64,000 nt of DNA from Owenweeksia sp964619125 (GTDB lineage Bacteria > Bacteroidota > Bacteroidia > Flavobacteriales > Schleiferiaceae): assembly GCA_964619125.1 (NCBI GenBank), contig CAZUCA010000003.1, positions 22,966 to 86,965 on the forward strand, written 5' to 3'. Below, piece by piece: positions 34,383-43,367 of the stretch. Numbering within the stretch: position 1 is the stretch's first letter; each line of letters starts with the position of its first letter. The position numbers were made by a program, and so were the translations under genes. The notes under the pieces are model-generated. The model ran no database searches. It was not told where the DNA came from and saw nothing but the letters and a program-made list of their open reading frames with translations.

Positions 34383-36359
34383 GTGATCTCACGCCTTACA
34401 CCAATCTGTATTTTCAGCCTGCTGCTGTTTTGTTGCGGCCATGTTATGGCCAGCGGCAACCAATTGGACAGCCTTAATGCGGTTATTGCCAAAGCACCGG
34501 ACGACAGCAACAAAGTGCAGCATATGCTGAAGCTCAGTGCTCTTTATTTTGGCACCGCCCCTGAAGAAGCTATTCAGGTAGGTGAAAATGCCATGAAACT
34601 GTCCCGCCGTATCGGTTACTCAAAAGGGGTGGCCTATGCCCTTAAAAATATTGGCATCGCCTATTATTACCAGGGCGAATACGTAGAATCACTAACCGCC
34701 TGGCAAAAGTCACTGGCTGTTTTTGACTCCATTGGTGACCAGACGGGAGTGGCTAACATTCTGAGCAATATAGGTGCTATATATTACAATGAGGGCGACT
34801 ATAACAATGCCCTTGATTATTACCTCAAGTCACTTAAAGTTTCAGAAGAAATTGGCGACACCCTGCGCATTGTTACCGCTCTTACCAATATTGGCGCTGT
34901 TTATAACGATAAGCCTGCCACTCACGACAAAGCCCTTGAATACTCCTTAAGAGCCCTTGAACTCAGTGAAAAAGTAGGAGCTATGGATGCGGTGGCCACT
35001 ACCTCGGTGAATATTGGTGAAATTTACCTGCATCGCGGGGATGACAAGAAGGCCCTGCGCTATTTTGATAAGTCGAAAGAAGCCATGAAAGGTACCGATG
35101 GCACCGTATATGTTATGGTTAGTATCAGCAAGGTATATTCTGCCCGTGGTGAGTTTGAGAAGGCATTGGAGAACCTCAATGAAGCTCTGGAAATTGCAGA
35201 CCAACTCAATGCCCGTCCTAATAAGGCCCACGCCCTGGTAGTGAAGGCTGAAATTTACCGCCTGATGGGTCGTGAGACTGATGCATTGCTTACTTTTAAA
35301 GAGGCAGCAGCGTTGGCCAGCGCAATTAATAACCTCAAAGATCTGGAGGACGCTTATGCCGGTCTTAATTCGCTTTATGCGCTCAGGGGGCAGTATGACA
35401 GCGCTTACCGCTACCAAACCCAACTGGCGGCCGTCAAGGATTCGCTGTATGATATTGAAATTGATAAGCTACTATCAAATCAGATTTTCAATTTCCAGAT
35501 TGAAAAGAAGCAGAACGAGATCAACCTGTTGCGCAAGGATCAGGAGTTGAAGGATCTTACCATAGAACGGGAGAAACTGGTGCGCAACCTGGTGGGCGTT
35601 GGGCTGATATCAGTGGTGGCTTTTTTGCTGGTGGTAATCCTTCAGAAAAAGAAGATATCACTGGAAAGAGATCGCAGTGAAAGGTTATTGCTAAATATTC
35701 TCCCCTACGAGATTGCCGAGGAGCTCAAGGAAACGGGAAAATCAGAAGCACGTGACTTCAGGGAAGTGACGGTGTTGTTTACCGACTTTGAGGGTTTTAC
35801 GGGTATTTCAGAGAAGATGACGGCCAAGGACCTGGTGGAGGCCATTAACCATTATTTCAAGGCTTTCGACGAAATTATCAGCCGCTATGACATAGAGAAG
35901 ATCAAAACTATCGGTGACTCCTATATGGCGGCCGGTGGCCTGCCCATACCCGACCCCCAATCGGTGCGCAATGTGGTGCTGGCAGCGCTCGATATGCAGG
36001 ATGCGGTACTGCAGGATCACCTCACTTCCATGGTTGATGGCAATAGCTTTAAAATGAGAGTAGGAATTCATACTGGCCCGGTGGTGGCCGGTATTGTGGG
36101 CGTCAAAAAGTTTCAGTACGATATTTGGGGAGATACCGTGAATACGGCCAGCCGGGTAGAAAGCAATGGAGCGGTTGGAAAGGTAAATATTTCGGCGGCC
36201 ACCTATGACCGCATTCGTCAATACGATGATTTTGAATTTGAATATCGCGGTAAAGTGGAAGCGAAAGGCAAAGGCAAAATTGATATGTACTTTGTGAGCA
36301 GGCGCCGAACCGGTCCAACCGAACTGGAACCGCAACACAGCGAAAAATCTATGGCCTGA
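34383..36359 (+). CDS. TPR-containing membrane adenylate cyclase (class III)
   Basis: 658 residues starting at GTG 34383, which gives a signal peptide (1-24, ending V-M-A-S-G). Five to seven tetratricopeptide repeats (about 45-340, e.g. A-L-K-N-I-G-I-A-Y-Y-Y-Q-G-E-Y) lie outside the membrane, followed by a coiled coil, a transmembrane helix L-V-G-V-G-L-I-S-V-V-A-F-L-L-V-V-I-L (about 406-423) and a cytoplasmic cyclase domain. Metal-binding Asp residues are in F-T-D-F-E-G-F-T and I-G-D-S-Y-M-A-A-G-G. The purine-selecting Lys (E-K-I-K-T-I-G-D) and Asp (Y-D-I-W-G-D) predict ATP rather than GTP as substrate. It forms cAMP in response to an outside protein contact, by inference. An HD hydrolase gene follows after 39 bases. 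Confidence 0.92.
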   Translation: MISRLTPICIFSLLLFCCGHVMASGNQLDSLNAVIAKAPDDSNKVQHMLKLSALYFGTAPEEAIQVGENAMKLSRRIGYSKGVAYALKNIGIAYYYQGEYVESLTAWQKSLAVFDSIGDQTGVANILSNIGAIYYNEGDYNNALDYYLKSLKVSEEIGDTLRIVTALTNIGAVYNDKPATHDKALEYSLRALELSEKVGAMDAVATTSVNIGEIYLHRGDDKKALRYFDKSKEAMKGTDGTVYVMVSISKVYSARGEFEKALENLNEALEIADQLNARPNKAHALVVKAEIYRLMGRETDALLTFKEAAALASAINNLKDLEDAYAGLNSLYALRGQYDSAYRYQTQLAAVKDSLYDIEIDKLLSNQIFNFQIEKKQNEINLLRKDQELKDLTIEREKLVRNLVGVGLISVVAFLLVVILQKKKISLERDRSERLLLNILPYEIAEELKETGKSEARDFREVTVLFTDFEGFTGISEKMTAKDLVEAINHYFKAFDEIISRYDIEKIKTIGDSYMAAGGLPIPDPQSVRNVVLAALDMQDAVLQDHLTSMVDGNSFKMRVGIHTGPVVAGIVGVKKFQYDIWGDTVNTASRVESNGAVGKVNISAATYDRIRQYDDFEFEYRGKVEAKGKGKIDMYFVSRRRTGPTELEPQHSEKSMA

Positions 36360-36398
36360 CAGATAAAAAAGGACCTACTCAACATATGCCCTACAGCA

Positions 36399-36992
36399 AT
36401 GGAACAAGAAAAAGCAATTGACCATATTATCCATAAGTTGCGCAATGAACTCCCCTCTAAGCTAAAATATCACTCCCTGTACCACACCCTGGAGGTGATG
36501 GAATCGGCTAAAAAAATTGGCAAGGCTGAGGGCATTAATAAAAGGGAGGAGGAGTTGCTGCTCACTGCCGCCGCTTATCATGATTCCGGTTTTTTACGTA
36601 CCTATAAGAATCACGAAGAAGCCAGTTGCAGGATTGCGGCCGAAAACCTCCCGCGCTTTGGCTATAGCCCTGCAGAAATAAGCGATATTCAAAATATGAT
36701 AATGGCCACCAAGGTTCCTCAAAATCCTAAAGATCACCTTTCACGAATACTTTGTGACGCCGATCTCGACTACCTGGGAGGCAGCCAGTATGACGAAATT
36801 TCGGTTCACCTCTATAATGAAATGGTCCTGGAAGGAATTGATATTGACCCGGCCCGATGGCTCGATATCCAGATTAACTTTCTGGAGGTACACCACTACT
36901 GGACCGATTATGGTAAGCGTGAGCTGGCACCACAAAAGGCCAGGGTCTTAAAGCAGCTGAAAATGAAACAACAGGAGGCGCCCAATAGCTAG
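36399..36992 (+). CDS. HD-domain phosphohydrolase
   Basis: 197 residues, cytoplasmic. Metal ligands fit the HD pattern: Y-H-S-L-Y-H-T (about 24-30), A-A-Y-H-D-S-G-F (about 63-70), a later His and Asp pair including C-D-A-D-L-D-Y-L-G (about 124-132). It hydrolyses a phosphorylated substrate, probably nucleotide-based; the exact substrate cannot be read. Its place 39 bases after an adenylate cyclase suggests a role in cAMP or related nucleotide turnover, but this is inference. Its TAG stop shares the palindrome CTAG (36989-36992) with the stop of the opposing universal-stress gene. Confidence 0.85.
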   Translation: MEQEKAIDHIIHKLRNELPSKLKYHSLYHTLEVMESAKKIGKAEGINKREEELLLTAAAYHDSGFLRTYKNHEEASCRIAAENLPRFGYSPAEISDIQNMIMATKVPQNPKDHLSRILCDADLDYLGGSQYDEISVHLYNEMVLEGIDIDPARWLDIQINFLEVHHYWTDYGKRELAPQKARVLKQLKMKQQEAPNS

Positions 36993-37783
36993 TGGTTGGC
37001 ACAAAGTACCGGTAAGCCCTCCTTATTGAGAAGCAGGTTTTCCTTATCTAATTTACCAAAGCTGCGGTTCTTTTCTGATACTTTGGCCATAATGGCAATC
37101 AGGTCCATTTTGTGTTCATGAGCAAATTCAATGGTTTCCAGCGAATAGCCAACCGAGAAGTTGCGCGAACCCTTTTCAATGAAATCCCAGGGCAGATTCT
37201 GTTCCTCGAGCCATTGCCTTGAGGCCCTGATATTCTTTTCAATCTCCTCATCGTAACCCGCTCCCGGTTTACGGATCTCAAAAAGGTAAATCCTCCCGCC
37301 GGGAGCCAGAAGTACGGCAGCCTGTTCCAGCTTGAGTAAAAAATCGGGATGGGGGGCCACCGGCAGCAAAATTGCCTTAAAACCTCCTTCCATGGGGGTG
37401 GTATTGTCGTTTACCACCAGGGTGGGTACCGGCAGGGACTTCACCAGTTTATAAATATTTGAGCCAAATAGATTCTGCCGCAGGCCATGTTTGCCATGCG
37501 TACCAACTACTACCAGGCCGGGACGCAAACGGTGAATTACCTCTTCAACCGCCTGGAAAAAAGGCCCGTTACTGATCTCACTTTTACATTCAATTCCAGC
37601 CGTTTCCACTTCGGCCTCAAATGGTCTCAGTTCTTTGAGCAGATCATGATCAGCCTCATGTCCGGTTGGCAAAATGTGGCAGAGAGTAATAATTGCATTC
37701 TTTCCTTTAGCCAGTGCAATAGATTGACGGACGGCGATCTGGGCAGTGGTAGTAAAATCTACCAGGCAAAGTATATGATTCAT
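36989..37783 (-). CDS. Universal stress protein, two UspA domains
   Basis: 264 residues from ATG at 37783 (an upstream in-frame ATG at 37867 would overlap the neighbouring gene and adds a low-complexity Lys/Thr/Asn stretch). It starts M-N-H-I-L-C-L-V-D-F-T-T-T-A, has V-V-V-G-T-H-G-K-H-G-L-R-Q-N-L-F-G-S corresponding to the G-x2-G-x9-G-S/T nucleotide-binding signature, and a degenerate second UspA half. It is a cytoplasmic stress-associated ATP-binding-type protein. It lies 31 bases downstream of the second USP gene on the same strand, an operon of two paralogues. Confidence 0.88.
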   Translation of the reverse strand: MNHILCLVDFTTTAQIAVRQSIALAKGKNAIITLCHILPTGHEADHDLLKELRPFEAEVETAGIECKSEISNGPFFQAVEEVIHRLRPGLVVVGTHGKHGLRQNLFGSNIYKLVKSLPVPTLVVNDNTTPMEGGFKAILLPVAPHPDFLLKLEQAAVLLAPGGRIYLFEIRKPGAGYDEEIEKNIRASRQWLEEQNLPWDFIEKGSRNFSVGYSLETIEFAHEHKMDLIAIMAKVSEKNRSFGKLDKENLLLNKEGLPVLCANH

Positions 37784-37814
37784 ATTGGTTGTGGTTGCTG
37801 TGTTTGTTTTGTTT

Positions 37815-38633
37815 TTAGATGGAGATAAAGGAATAGTTAGCTTGAACATCCCCGACCTGACTGGCATTGACGATAAGGACCGGAATTTCAGCTTTATTGG
37901 TTATTAACTCTTGTGAAAAGCGATCGAATTGGGGTAGAATGCTTTCGGGAAAATGAGCAATAGCAAAAAGATCGGCTCTCATGGATTCCCCGTATTCCAT
38001 CACCTCCCGGCTTAAGCTGTGCTTGCCAGGCAGGGTATGTAGCTCATATGCTATCTCATGCTGGTGAAGGTACCGGCGAGCCTTTAGTATATTGTTGCTC
38101 AACTTCTTACTGAGAAACTCATCTTTCTGGGGCTTGCACACCAAATCCACCTGGGCTTTAAAACTCCTGGCGAGGCTGGCCGCAAAACCCACTACCTGCA
38201 CACTTTCTTTTGAAAGGTCGACCGGGAGCACAATTTTTTCAATTGATTTTTCGGGACTTTTACTTTGAGTAACTATAAAAGGTGTTTTAGAGCTGGTAAT
38301 TACCTTAAGGGCGTGTGAACCCAAAATTTTCTGTAAACCTTTAGCGCCATGGGTGCCCATAATCAGCAAGCGCGCCCCTCCTTCTTCAGCCTCCTTACTG
38401 ATATCGTGAAAGATATCACCCAAACGTACCTGACACTCCGTGATAGCCTGGTCTGCCTCATTCAGCTCCGCTAAAAGTTTTTTAAAACGATTCTCGGCGT
38501 CCTGGCGTTGCTTTTCCTCCGCTATGATATGTAGTAACTCGATCTGCCCCGGTTGCTGCCGCGAAATGGCGAAGGCATGGTTAAGCGCAGCGCGGGTAAT
38601 CGGGGTAAAATCATAAGGCACTAAATACTTCAT
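37815..38633 (-). CDS. Universal stress protein, two UspA domains
   Basis: 272 residues. It begins M-K-Y-L-V-P-Y-D-F-T-P-I-T-R-A-A-L-N-H-A, typical for UspA; L-L-I-M-G-T-H-G-A-K-G-L-Q-K-I-L-G-S-H-A gives the nucleotide-binding signature G-x2-G-x9-G-S in the first half. The second half (from about 133, I-E-K-I-V-L-P-V-D-L-S-K-E-S) is a second, diverged UspA fold. First gene of a two-gene minus-strand operon, divergent from the gene at 38814 across 180 bases. Confidence 0.9.
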   Translation of the reverse strand: MKYLVPYDFTPITRAALNHAFAISRQQPGQIELLHIIAEEKQRQDAENRFKKLLAELNEADQAITECQVRLGDIFHDISKEAEEGGARLLIMGTHGAKGLQKILGSHALKVITSSKTPFIVTQSKSPEKSIEKIVLPVDLSKESVQVVGFAASLARSFKAQVDLVCKPQKDEFLSKKLSNNILKARRYLHQHEIAYELHTLPGKHSLSREVMEYGESMRADLFAIAHFPESILPQFDRFSQELITNKAEIPVLIVNASQVGDVQANYSFISI

Positions 38634-38780
38634 TCAAAAAACTTTAGCCCATGAAAGATAATGCTTTAGAGTCAAAAAATATCAGCAGCGAAAAAAATAC
38701 AGCCTCTGTGAGCTCCTTAAGCACCCGAGGTAATTTTATCGAAATAACAATAACGTAACACACGGATTTGCAGATTACTA

Positions 38781-38788
38781 TATGTTTG
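38781..38788 (+). promoter_or_regulatory. Candidate Bacteroidota -7 promoter element
   Basis: TATGTTTG fits the TAnnTTTG consensus of Bacteroidota primary sigma promoters and lies 25 bases before the ATG at 38814. A TTTG at 38767-38770 is too close for an ideal -33 element, so only the -7 box is supported. Confidence 0.35.
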
Positions 38789-38813
38789 CGAACCAAAAAA
38801 AAGAAGAAAGCGA

Positions 38814-39164
38814 ATGAAGAAAGAAGTACTACAGGACCTGCAGGAGCGCTACTTTGATTTTAAAAAGATGCCTGTACTTCCCGCAGAGAACTTTATTAAC
38901 CACCTCGATAAACTGGTAGATGCCGGTACTACCGTGATTTTGGAATTGTGTCGCCGGGAATTTCCCGAATACATTCCCCTTATGCAGAGCCGCGCCGATT
39001 TTTTTGAGCATTTGATGGCCACTCTTCAGCAACGCATAGCCGCAGAAATCACTTACCGCGAGTTGGAAGACATCAAGGCCCTGGTGGTGAATTTCGCCGA
39101 AGGTGAGGAAACCAGCTACTTTTTCGATGTATCGCTCTTTCAACCCTCCTCAAATAAAGATTAG
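38814..39164 (+). CDS. Small helical protein, unknown
   Basis: 116 residues, no signal peptide, largely alpha-helical and acidic. It begins M-K-K-E-V-L-Q-D-L-Q-E-R-Y-F-D-F-K and contains a single Cys (L-E-L-C-R-R). No recognised family. It is divergent from the universal-stress operon and convergent with the MlaD gene (47-base spacer). Confidence 0.65.
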   Translation: MKKEVLQDLQERYFDFKKMPVLPAENFINHLDKLVDAGTTVILELCRREFPEYIPLMQSRADFFEHLMATLQQRIAAEITYRELEDIKALVVNFAEGEETSYFFDVSLFQPSSNKD

Positions 39165-39210
39165 AGCATTTTTGCGAGGCTCGTCAGAAGTAGCGGTCGC
39201 CACAGCCAGG

Positions 39211-40197
39211 CTACTGTTGGTATCGCCGCGCCCGCTCTTCTTCCCGAGCCTTTTTACGGAAATAGGGTCGCAATAGAAAATTGTGCTGAAGCGCTTCCAT
39301 ATTCTCATTAAAGCGGGCGGTTCCTTTCTCAATATTGCGAAAGGTAGAATCAAGGGTGCTGACCAGGTTAGAATCATTACTCAGATAACCGAAGGCCCCT
39401 CCTCCCTGTCGCAATTGCTGCAGGTTTTGATCAAGGTTTTCCACCACAATGTTAATAGAACGGGTAGTGGAGTCAAGGTTGGCAATGATGTTCCGCACCC
39501 TGCGCGCGGCTGCAGTATCACTCAGCAGTACCTGGGCGGGACCGCCTTCCGGATTTACGGTCGCAATTAAGGCACGGACTTCGGCCATAGCCAAATTTAC
39601 CTCCTCGCTGATGCCCTTAAGGTTATTGATAGCCAGGTACATATCACCAGCCATAGCAGTGTCATTGAGCAGTTTCCCAACGGTTCCCTTACCTTCCAGA
39701 ACTGCCTTGGTCACCTGCAAGAGATCAGCCGTAAGCTGGGCCGCATTTTCATTGGTCACACTCAGGGTGTTAAGCATGTCTTCGGAAGCAATACGGCTAT
39801 AGCTACGCAGTTGGTCGCCCGGTTCAATAAAGGCAGCCTGACCAGCCCCGGGACTGATATTGACAATCATACTGCCCACCAATCCATCGGAACCGATGGC
39901 GGCAATGGCATTTTTACGCAGGTGCTGCTGCATGGCATCATCTATGGTCATAATTACTATGATGGTAGTATCGTTAAGCATTTCAATTTCCTGAACCGTG
40001 CCTACCGTAATACCTGAAAAGCGCACGTTGTTACCGGTTTGCAGACCATTTACATTTTTAAACACGGCTTTCACTTTAAAGCTGCCACCGAGGATGCTTT
40101 GCTTATTGCCGATAAAGTATACGGCCAGCATCAGCAATACCAGGCCCAATATTACAAATAGCCCCAATCTGATTTTTTGTACACTGCTCTTTTCCAT
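39211..40197 (-). CDS. mlaD: MlaD-type MCE domain protein of a lipid ABC transporter
   Basis: 328 residues. One N-terminal transmembrane helix (about 10-27, L-G-L-F-V-I-L-G-L-V-L-L-M-L-A-V-Y-F-I), then an MCE domain (about 36-115) with V-K-A-V-F-K-N-V-N-G-L-Q-T-G-N-N-V-R-F-S-G and V-G-T-V-Q-E-I-E, and a helical C-terminal extension. It forms a periplasmic hexameric ring or tube that carries lipid from the permease. Last gene of the permease-ATPase-MCE operon; spacing to the ATPase gene is 3 bases. Confidence 0.92.
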   Translation of the reverse strand: MEKSSVQKIRLGLFVILGLVLLMLAVYFIGNKQSILGGSFKVKAVFKNVNGLQTGNNVRFSGITVGTVQEIEMLNDTTIIVIMTIDDAMQQHLRKNAIAAIGSDGLVGSMIVNISPGAGQAAFIEPGDQLRSYSRIASEDMLNTLSVTNENAAQLTADLLQVTKAVLEGKGTVGKLLNDTAMAGDMYLAINNLKGISEEVNLAMAEVRALIATVNPEGGPAQVLLSDTAAARRVRNIIANLDSTTRSINIVVENLDQNLQQLRQGGGAFGYLSNDSNLVSTLDSTFRNIEKGTARFNENMEALQHNFLLRPYFRKKAREEERARRYQQ

Positions 40198-40200
40198 GGC

Positions 40201-40983
40201 TTATTTTTTAAAAAAGGCTTCTATTTTCGGATCCGGTGATTGGGATAAATCCTTGAACCTGCCCTCAGCATAATTTACCCCATCCACCAGCAGCACCATA
40301 CGGTTGGCAATAACCCGGGCGCAATCTACGTCGTGGGTAATGATCAACCCAGCCGTACCATACTCGCGCTGAATATTGCGCATCAGCTCAATAATTTCCT
40401 TAGCGGTAATGGGATCGAGGCCGCTGGTGGGCTCATCGTAAAGGATGATACTGGGCTTGAGGATCAGGGCCCGGGCTATGGCCACCCGCTTTTGCATCCC
40501 TCCTGAGAGTTCGGCGGGCATTAGATCAATGGCTCTTTCGAGGCCCACACTGCGCAGGGCCGCCAGCACCAGCGGGGTGGCATCCGCTAAATCGCCCATC
40601 CTATGGCGGTGATGCCGCAGTGGGAACTCGAGATTTTCACGGACCGTCATCGAGTCGTAAAGGGCGCTGCCCTGAAAGAGAAAGCCAATGTCGGAACGCA
40701 GCTGATCGAGAGTATCATGATCCAGGGATTTGATCTCCTTGCCCATCACCTCAATATAGCCGGAGTCGGGCTCCATCAGGCCCATCAGGCATTTGATCAT
40801 CACTGATTTTCCCGCCCCGGAGCGTCCCATTACCACCAGGTTTTCACCTTCCCACAATTCCATATTAAAACCCCGCAATACCTGGTGATCACCAAAACTC
40901 TTGTGTAGATCACTGATCCTGATCATAGGCCGGGCCGGATGGCTTAGGGTGCTGCTCTTGCTATTTGACTTTTCCCCGGTCAC
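40201..40983 (-). CDS. mlaF: MlaF-type ATP-binding protein of a lipid ABC transporter
   Basis: 260 residues. Walker A G-R-S-G-A-G-K-S, Q-loop region G-F-L-F-Q-G-S-A-L, signature L-S-G-G-M-Q-K-R and Walker B I-I-L-Y-D-E-P-T-S-G-L-D-P are all intact; the M-Q-K-R signature is typical of the Mla/Mkl group. The start is taken as GTG 40983, overlapping the permease stop by four bases (GTGA); ATG 40926 (M-I-R-I-S-D-L) is an alternative that starts directly at the ATPase fold. It powers lipid movement between inner and outer membrane. Confidence 0.94.
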   Translation of the reverse strand: MTGEKSNSKSSTLSHPARPMIRISDLHKSFGDHQVLRGFNMELWEGENLVVMGRSGAGKSVMIKCLMGLMEPDSGYIEVMGKEIKSLDHDTLDQLRSDIGFLFQGSALYDSMTVRENLEFPLRHHRHRMGDLADATPLVLAALRSVGLERAIDLMPAELSGGMQKRVAIARALILKPSIILYDEPTSGLDPITAKEIIELMRNIQREYGTAGLIITHDVDCARVIANRMVLLVDGVNYAEGRFKDLSQSPDPKIEAFFKK

Positions 40984-41762
40984 AGCTCGTAAAAAATATC
41001 AGATACAAAAACCGCCATAAAGTCAATGACGAAGAGCAGCAAAGAACTAAACACTACCGCGGTATTGGCTGCTATTCCCACTCCGGCGGTACCTTTTTCA
41101 CAGTAATAACCCTTGTAGCAGCCCACCAGGCCAATGGCAAATCCAAAGAAGAAGGATTTGATGGTAGCCGGTACCAGGTCACTGAATTCCAGGCTGGCAA
41201 AGGTTTTATTGAAATACAGCTGAAAGGAAACATCGCCCTTGACATTTTCTACCAGGGCCGAGCCAAAAAGGCCGATAGCATCGGCAAAGATCACCAGCAG
41301 CGGCAACATCAGGGTGGTAGCCAGTATGCGGGTCGCCACCAGGTATTTAAAGGGGTTGGTCCCTGATACCTCCATGGCATCGATCTGCTCGGTAACCCGC
41401 ATACTACCCAGCTCCGCTCCTATTCCGGAAGCGATGCGTCCGGCACAGATAAGGGCCGTAATCATCGGCCCCAACTCCCGCACAATGGAAACGCTTACCA
41501 TATTGGGCATCCACGACACGGCGCCGAATTCCACCAGGGTAGGACGCGTTTGCAGGGTAAGAACCAAACCGAGGATAAAACCGGTAACGCCTACCAGTAC
41601 CAGCGAGCGGTTACCTACCTGATAACACTGACGCAGCAGCTCGCCCCATTCGAAGGGCGGCCTCACCGCCACTTTAAAAAAGCGCATGGTAAAGCTGGAT
41701 AGTTCTCCCACTTCGGCCAGATAATACCTGGCCCGCCCCATCAATCCGGACTTAACTGCCAT
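40980..41762 (-). CDS. mlaE: MlaE-type permease of a lipid ABC transporter
   Basis: 260 residues with five or six membrane helices. Family hallmarks include R-E-L-G-P-M-I-T-A-L-I-C-A-G-R-I-A-S-G-I-G-A-E-L-G-S-M-R split across the conserved loop, and E-Q-I-D-A-M. It is the first gene of the minus-strand Mla-like operon and overlaps the ATPase start by four bases. No mlaB or mlaC homologue is visible here, as is usual in this phylum. Confidence 0.93.
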   Translation of the reverse strand: MAVKSGLMGRARYYLAEVGELSSFTMRFFKVAVRPPFEWGELLRQCYQVGNRSLVLVGVTGFILGLVLTLQTRPTLVEFGAVSWMPNMVSVSIVRELGPMITALICAGRIASGIGAELGSMRVTEQIDAMEVSGTNPFKYLVATRILATTLMLPLLVIFADAIGLFGSALVENVKGDVSFQLYFNKTFASLEFSDLVPATIKSFFFGFAIGLVGCYKGYYCEKGTAGVGIAANTAVVFSSLLLFVIDFMAVFVSDIFYEL

Positions 41763-41886
41763 GTCAGGTTTGGTTTAACAGCCCTCCGCCTTGCTGTTAT
41801 AAACAGCGCCGGCGAAATACTACTTTAAAGTAAAGATTTTTGGGTAATGAGCTCACGCCCGGAAATCTATTTATGGAAATTCCAAC

Positions 41887-42339
41887 TCAGGCATGCCATT
41901 CCGCATAGGAGCTAGCCGTTTCATAGAGTTTAAGGCGCTGTAGCTTAACCCCTTCGGGAAGTCCTGATACCAACAGCCGGGCAAAGTGCAGGATCAGGTT
42001 TTCGCAGGTGGGCTGAAAGGGCAGGCTATGGACTTTGGCAAAGGGTAGTTTCTGCAGGTCTTTGTTATAGTCAGCACTGGAGTTTACCACCATAGCGTGA
42101 TCAAAATCAGCGAGGATCTTCTCTTTTACCAAATTTTTCAGGGCACTGAAGTCCATCAGCATACCGTCATCAGCAGCGCCTGGCTGCTGCTTTGGCTTAC
42201 CGGTAATACTTACGTGCAAGCGATAGGAATGGCCGTGCATATTGCGACAGGCACCCTCATGCTTATAGAGGGCATGCGCCATTTCGAAAGTGAAAATCTT
42301 GGTAACGATCAGATAATTGCTCAGTCCGAATTGATCCAT
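41887..42339 (-). CDS. queD: 6-carboxy-5,6,7,8-tetrahydropterin synthase (QueD)
   Basis: 150 residues, the normal length. Zinc ligands are His in M-A-H-A-L and the H-G-H of N-M-H-G-H-S-Y; the catalytic Cys is in G-A-C-R-N and a conserved Glu lies near the C-terminus in K-L-Y-E-T-A-S-S. It converts dihydroneopterin triphosphate to carboxytetrahydropterin in the queuosine/7-deazaguanine pathway. The gene follows the MbnH-like gene after 8 bases on the minus strand. No preQ1 riboswitch is seen upstream, since the upstream region is coding. Confidence 0.93.
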   Translation of the reverse strand: MDQFGLSNYLIVTKIFTFEMAHALYKHEGACRNMHGHSYRLHVSITGKPKQQPGAADDGMLMDFSALKNLVKEKILADFDHAMVVNSSADYNKDLQKLPFAKVHSLPFQPTCENLILHFARLLVSGLPEGVKLQRLKLYETASSYAEWHA

Positions 42340-42347
42340 AAATTGTT

Positions 42348-43364
42348 TTAGTGTGGCGCCGACAGCGCCGGATTAGTGATTAAAGCTGAGTCGGTTAAGG
42401 TGAGTAAGAAAGCTTGCAGTTGGCCTAACTCAGTGGCTGAAAGTTGCAATTGGATGCGATTTCCCCCTTTGATCATAATGGGGTCAAGGGTGGGGCTCTC
42501 CACTACCCCCTGGTTGTAGTGTTCCAATACCTGGTCCAGCGCTGTGAAACGCCCATCGTGCATAAAGCTGCTGCGATAGGCGAGGTTGCGCAGGCTGGGC
42601 GTACGCATCCGTCCCAGGTCGGCCGAGTCGAGCGAGCGGCGGTAGTAACCCCGGTTTTCGGGGCGGGCATAGCTGCTGTCGAGGCCGATATTGTGGAGAC
42701 CATTGTCGGTAAACAAGGGCGGGGTATGGCAATGATAGCAGCTGCCCTTCTCACTGTTGAAAATAAGATAACCTTTGGCCTCCTCATCGCTGAAGGCAGC
42801 CATCCCACGCTGAACGCGGTCAAACTTACTATCGGCCGAGATAATAATCCTGACAAACTGAGCCAGGGCCCTGGCTACATCCGTACTGCTTATCTCTTCA
42901 ACATTATAGGCTTCCTTAAACAGGCTGGGATAATCGGGATGCTGATTGAGTTTCCCCAGATCAGTATTAAAGAATTCTTCCACCTCAAAGAGCATTACAT
43001 CCTCGAGACTCCCCTCCTCGCGGCCATCCCACATCCACTGCTCCTTCCAGCCCATATTAAAGTGGGGCAATATCGGCGTAGCACTGCCTCCTGCTGAGCT
43101 AAAGCCCCGGGACTGCCAGTGACAGCTGGCGCAGGCACGACCGTCATTGCTGAGAACAGCATCGTAATAAAGGCGGCGTCCCAGGGCTATACGCTCAACA
43201 TAGGGCTGGTTGTCGGGAGGAATAGCCAGCACAGGGAAATCAGGGGGTACTTCTATTTGATAAGGGCTAAGCTTATGCTCGTAATAGGGTTCGTCCTTGG
43301 CACAGCCCACCACAATAAACAGCGCTGCCAGGCTAAGCAATCGAAAGGAGGAGGCGCTTTTCAT
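42348..43364 (-). CDS. mbnH: Di-haem peroxidase of the MauG/MbnH family
   Basis: 338 residues. Lipobox-like V-V-G-C at residues 18-21, then two c-type haem motifs: C-A-S-C-H at 78-82 and C-Y-H-C-H near 208. M-R-T-P-S-L-R-N and S-S-F-M-H-D-G-R-F are standard for the MauG/cytochrome c peroxidase family. The adjacent upstream gene encodes an MbnP-like protein, and this pairing is the MbnPH arrangement in which MbnH oxidises a Trp of MbnP to kynurenine for copper binding. Assignment as MbnH rather than a generic peroxidase rests on this neighbour. It acts outside the inner membrane. Confidence 0.87.
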   Translation of the reverse strand: MKSASSFRLLSLAALFIVVGCAKDEPYYEHKLSPYQIEVPPDFPVLAIPPDNQPYVERIALGRRLYYDAVLSNDGRACASCHWQSRGFSSAGGSATPILPHFNMGWKEQWMWDGREEGSLEDVMLFEVEEFFNTDLGKLNQHPDYPSLFKEAYNVEEISSTDVARALAQFVRIIISADSKFDRVQRGMAAFSDEEAKGYLIFNSEKGSCYHCHTPPLFTDNGLHNIGLDSSYARPENRGYYRRSLDSADLGRMRTPSLRNLAYRSSFMHDGRFTALDQVLEHYNQGVVESPTLDPIMIKGGNRIQLQLSATELGQLQAFLLTLTDSALITNPALSAPH

Positions 43365-43367
43365 GAT

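Noticed and set aside
34383..36992. Cyclic-nucleotide-based anti-phage system
   Set aside because: The cyclase has a signal peptide, TPR sensor and membrane helix, and the partner is an HD enzyme, not a nucleotide-gated effector.
36989..37867. Longer universal-stress protein starting at 37867
   Set aside because: It would overlap the upstream gene by about 50 bases and add a low-complexity Lys/Thr/Asn stretch; ATG 37783 starts directly at the UspA fold.
42340..42350. preQ1 riboswitch before queD
   Set aside because: Only 8 bases separate queD from the upstream coding region, leaving no space for an aptamer.
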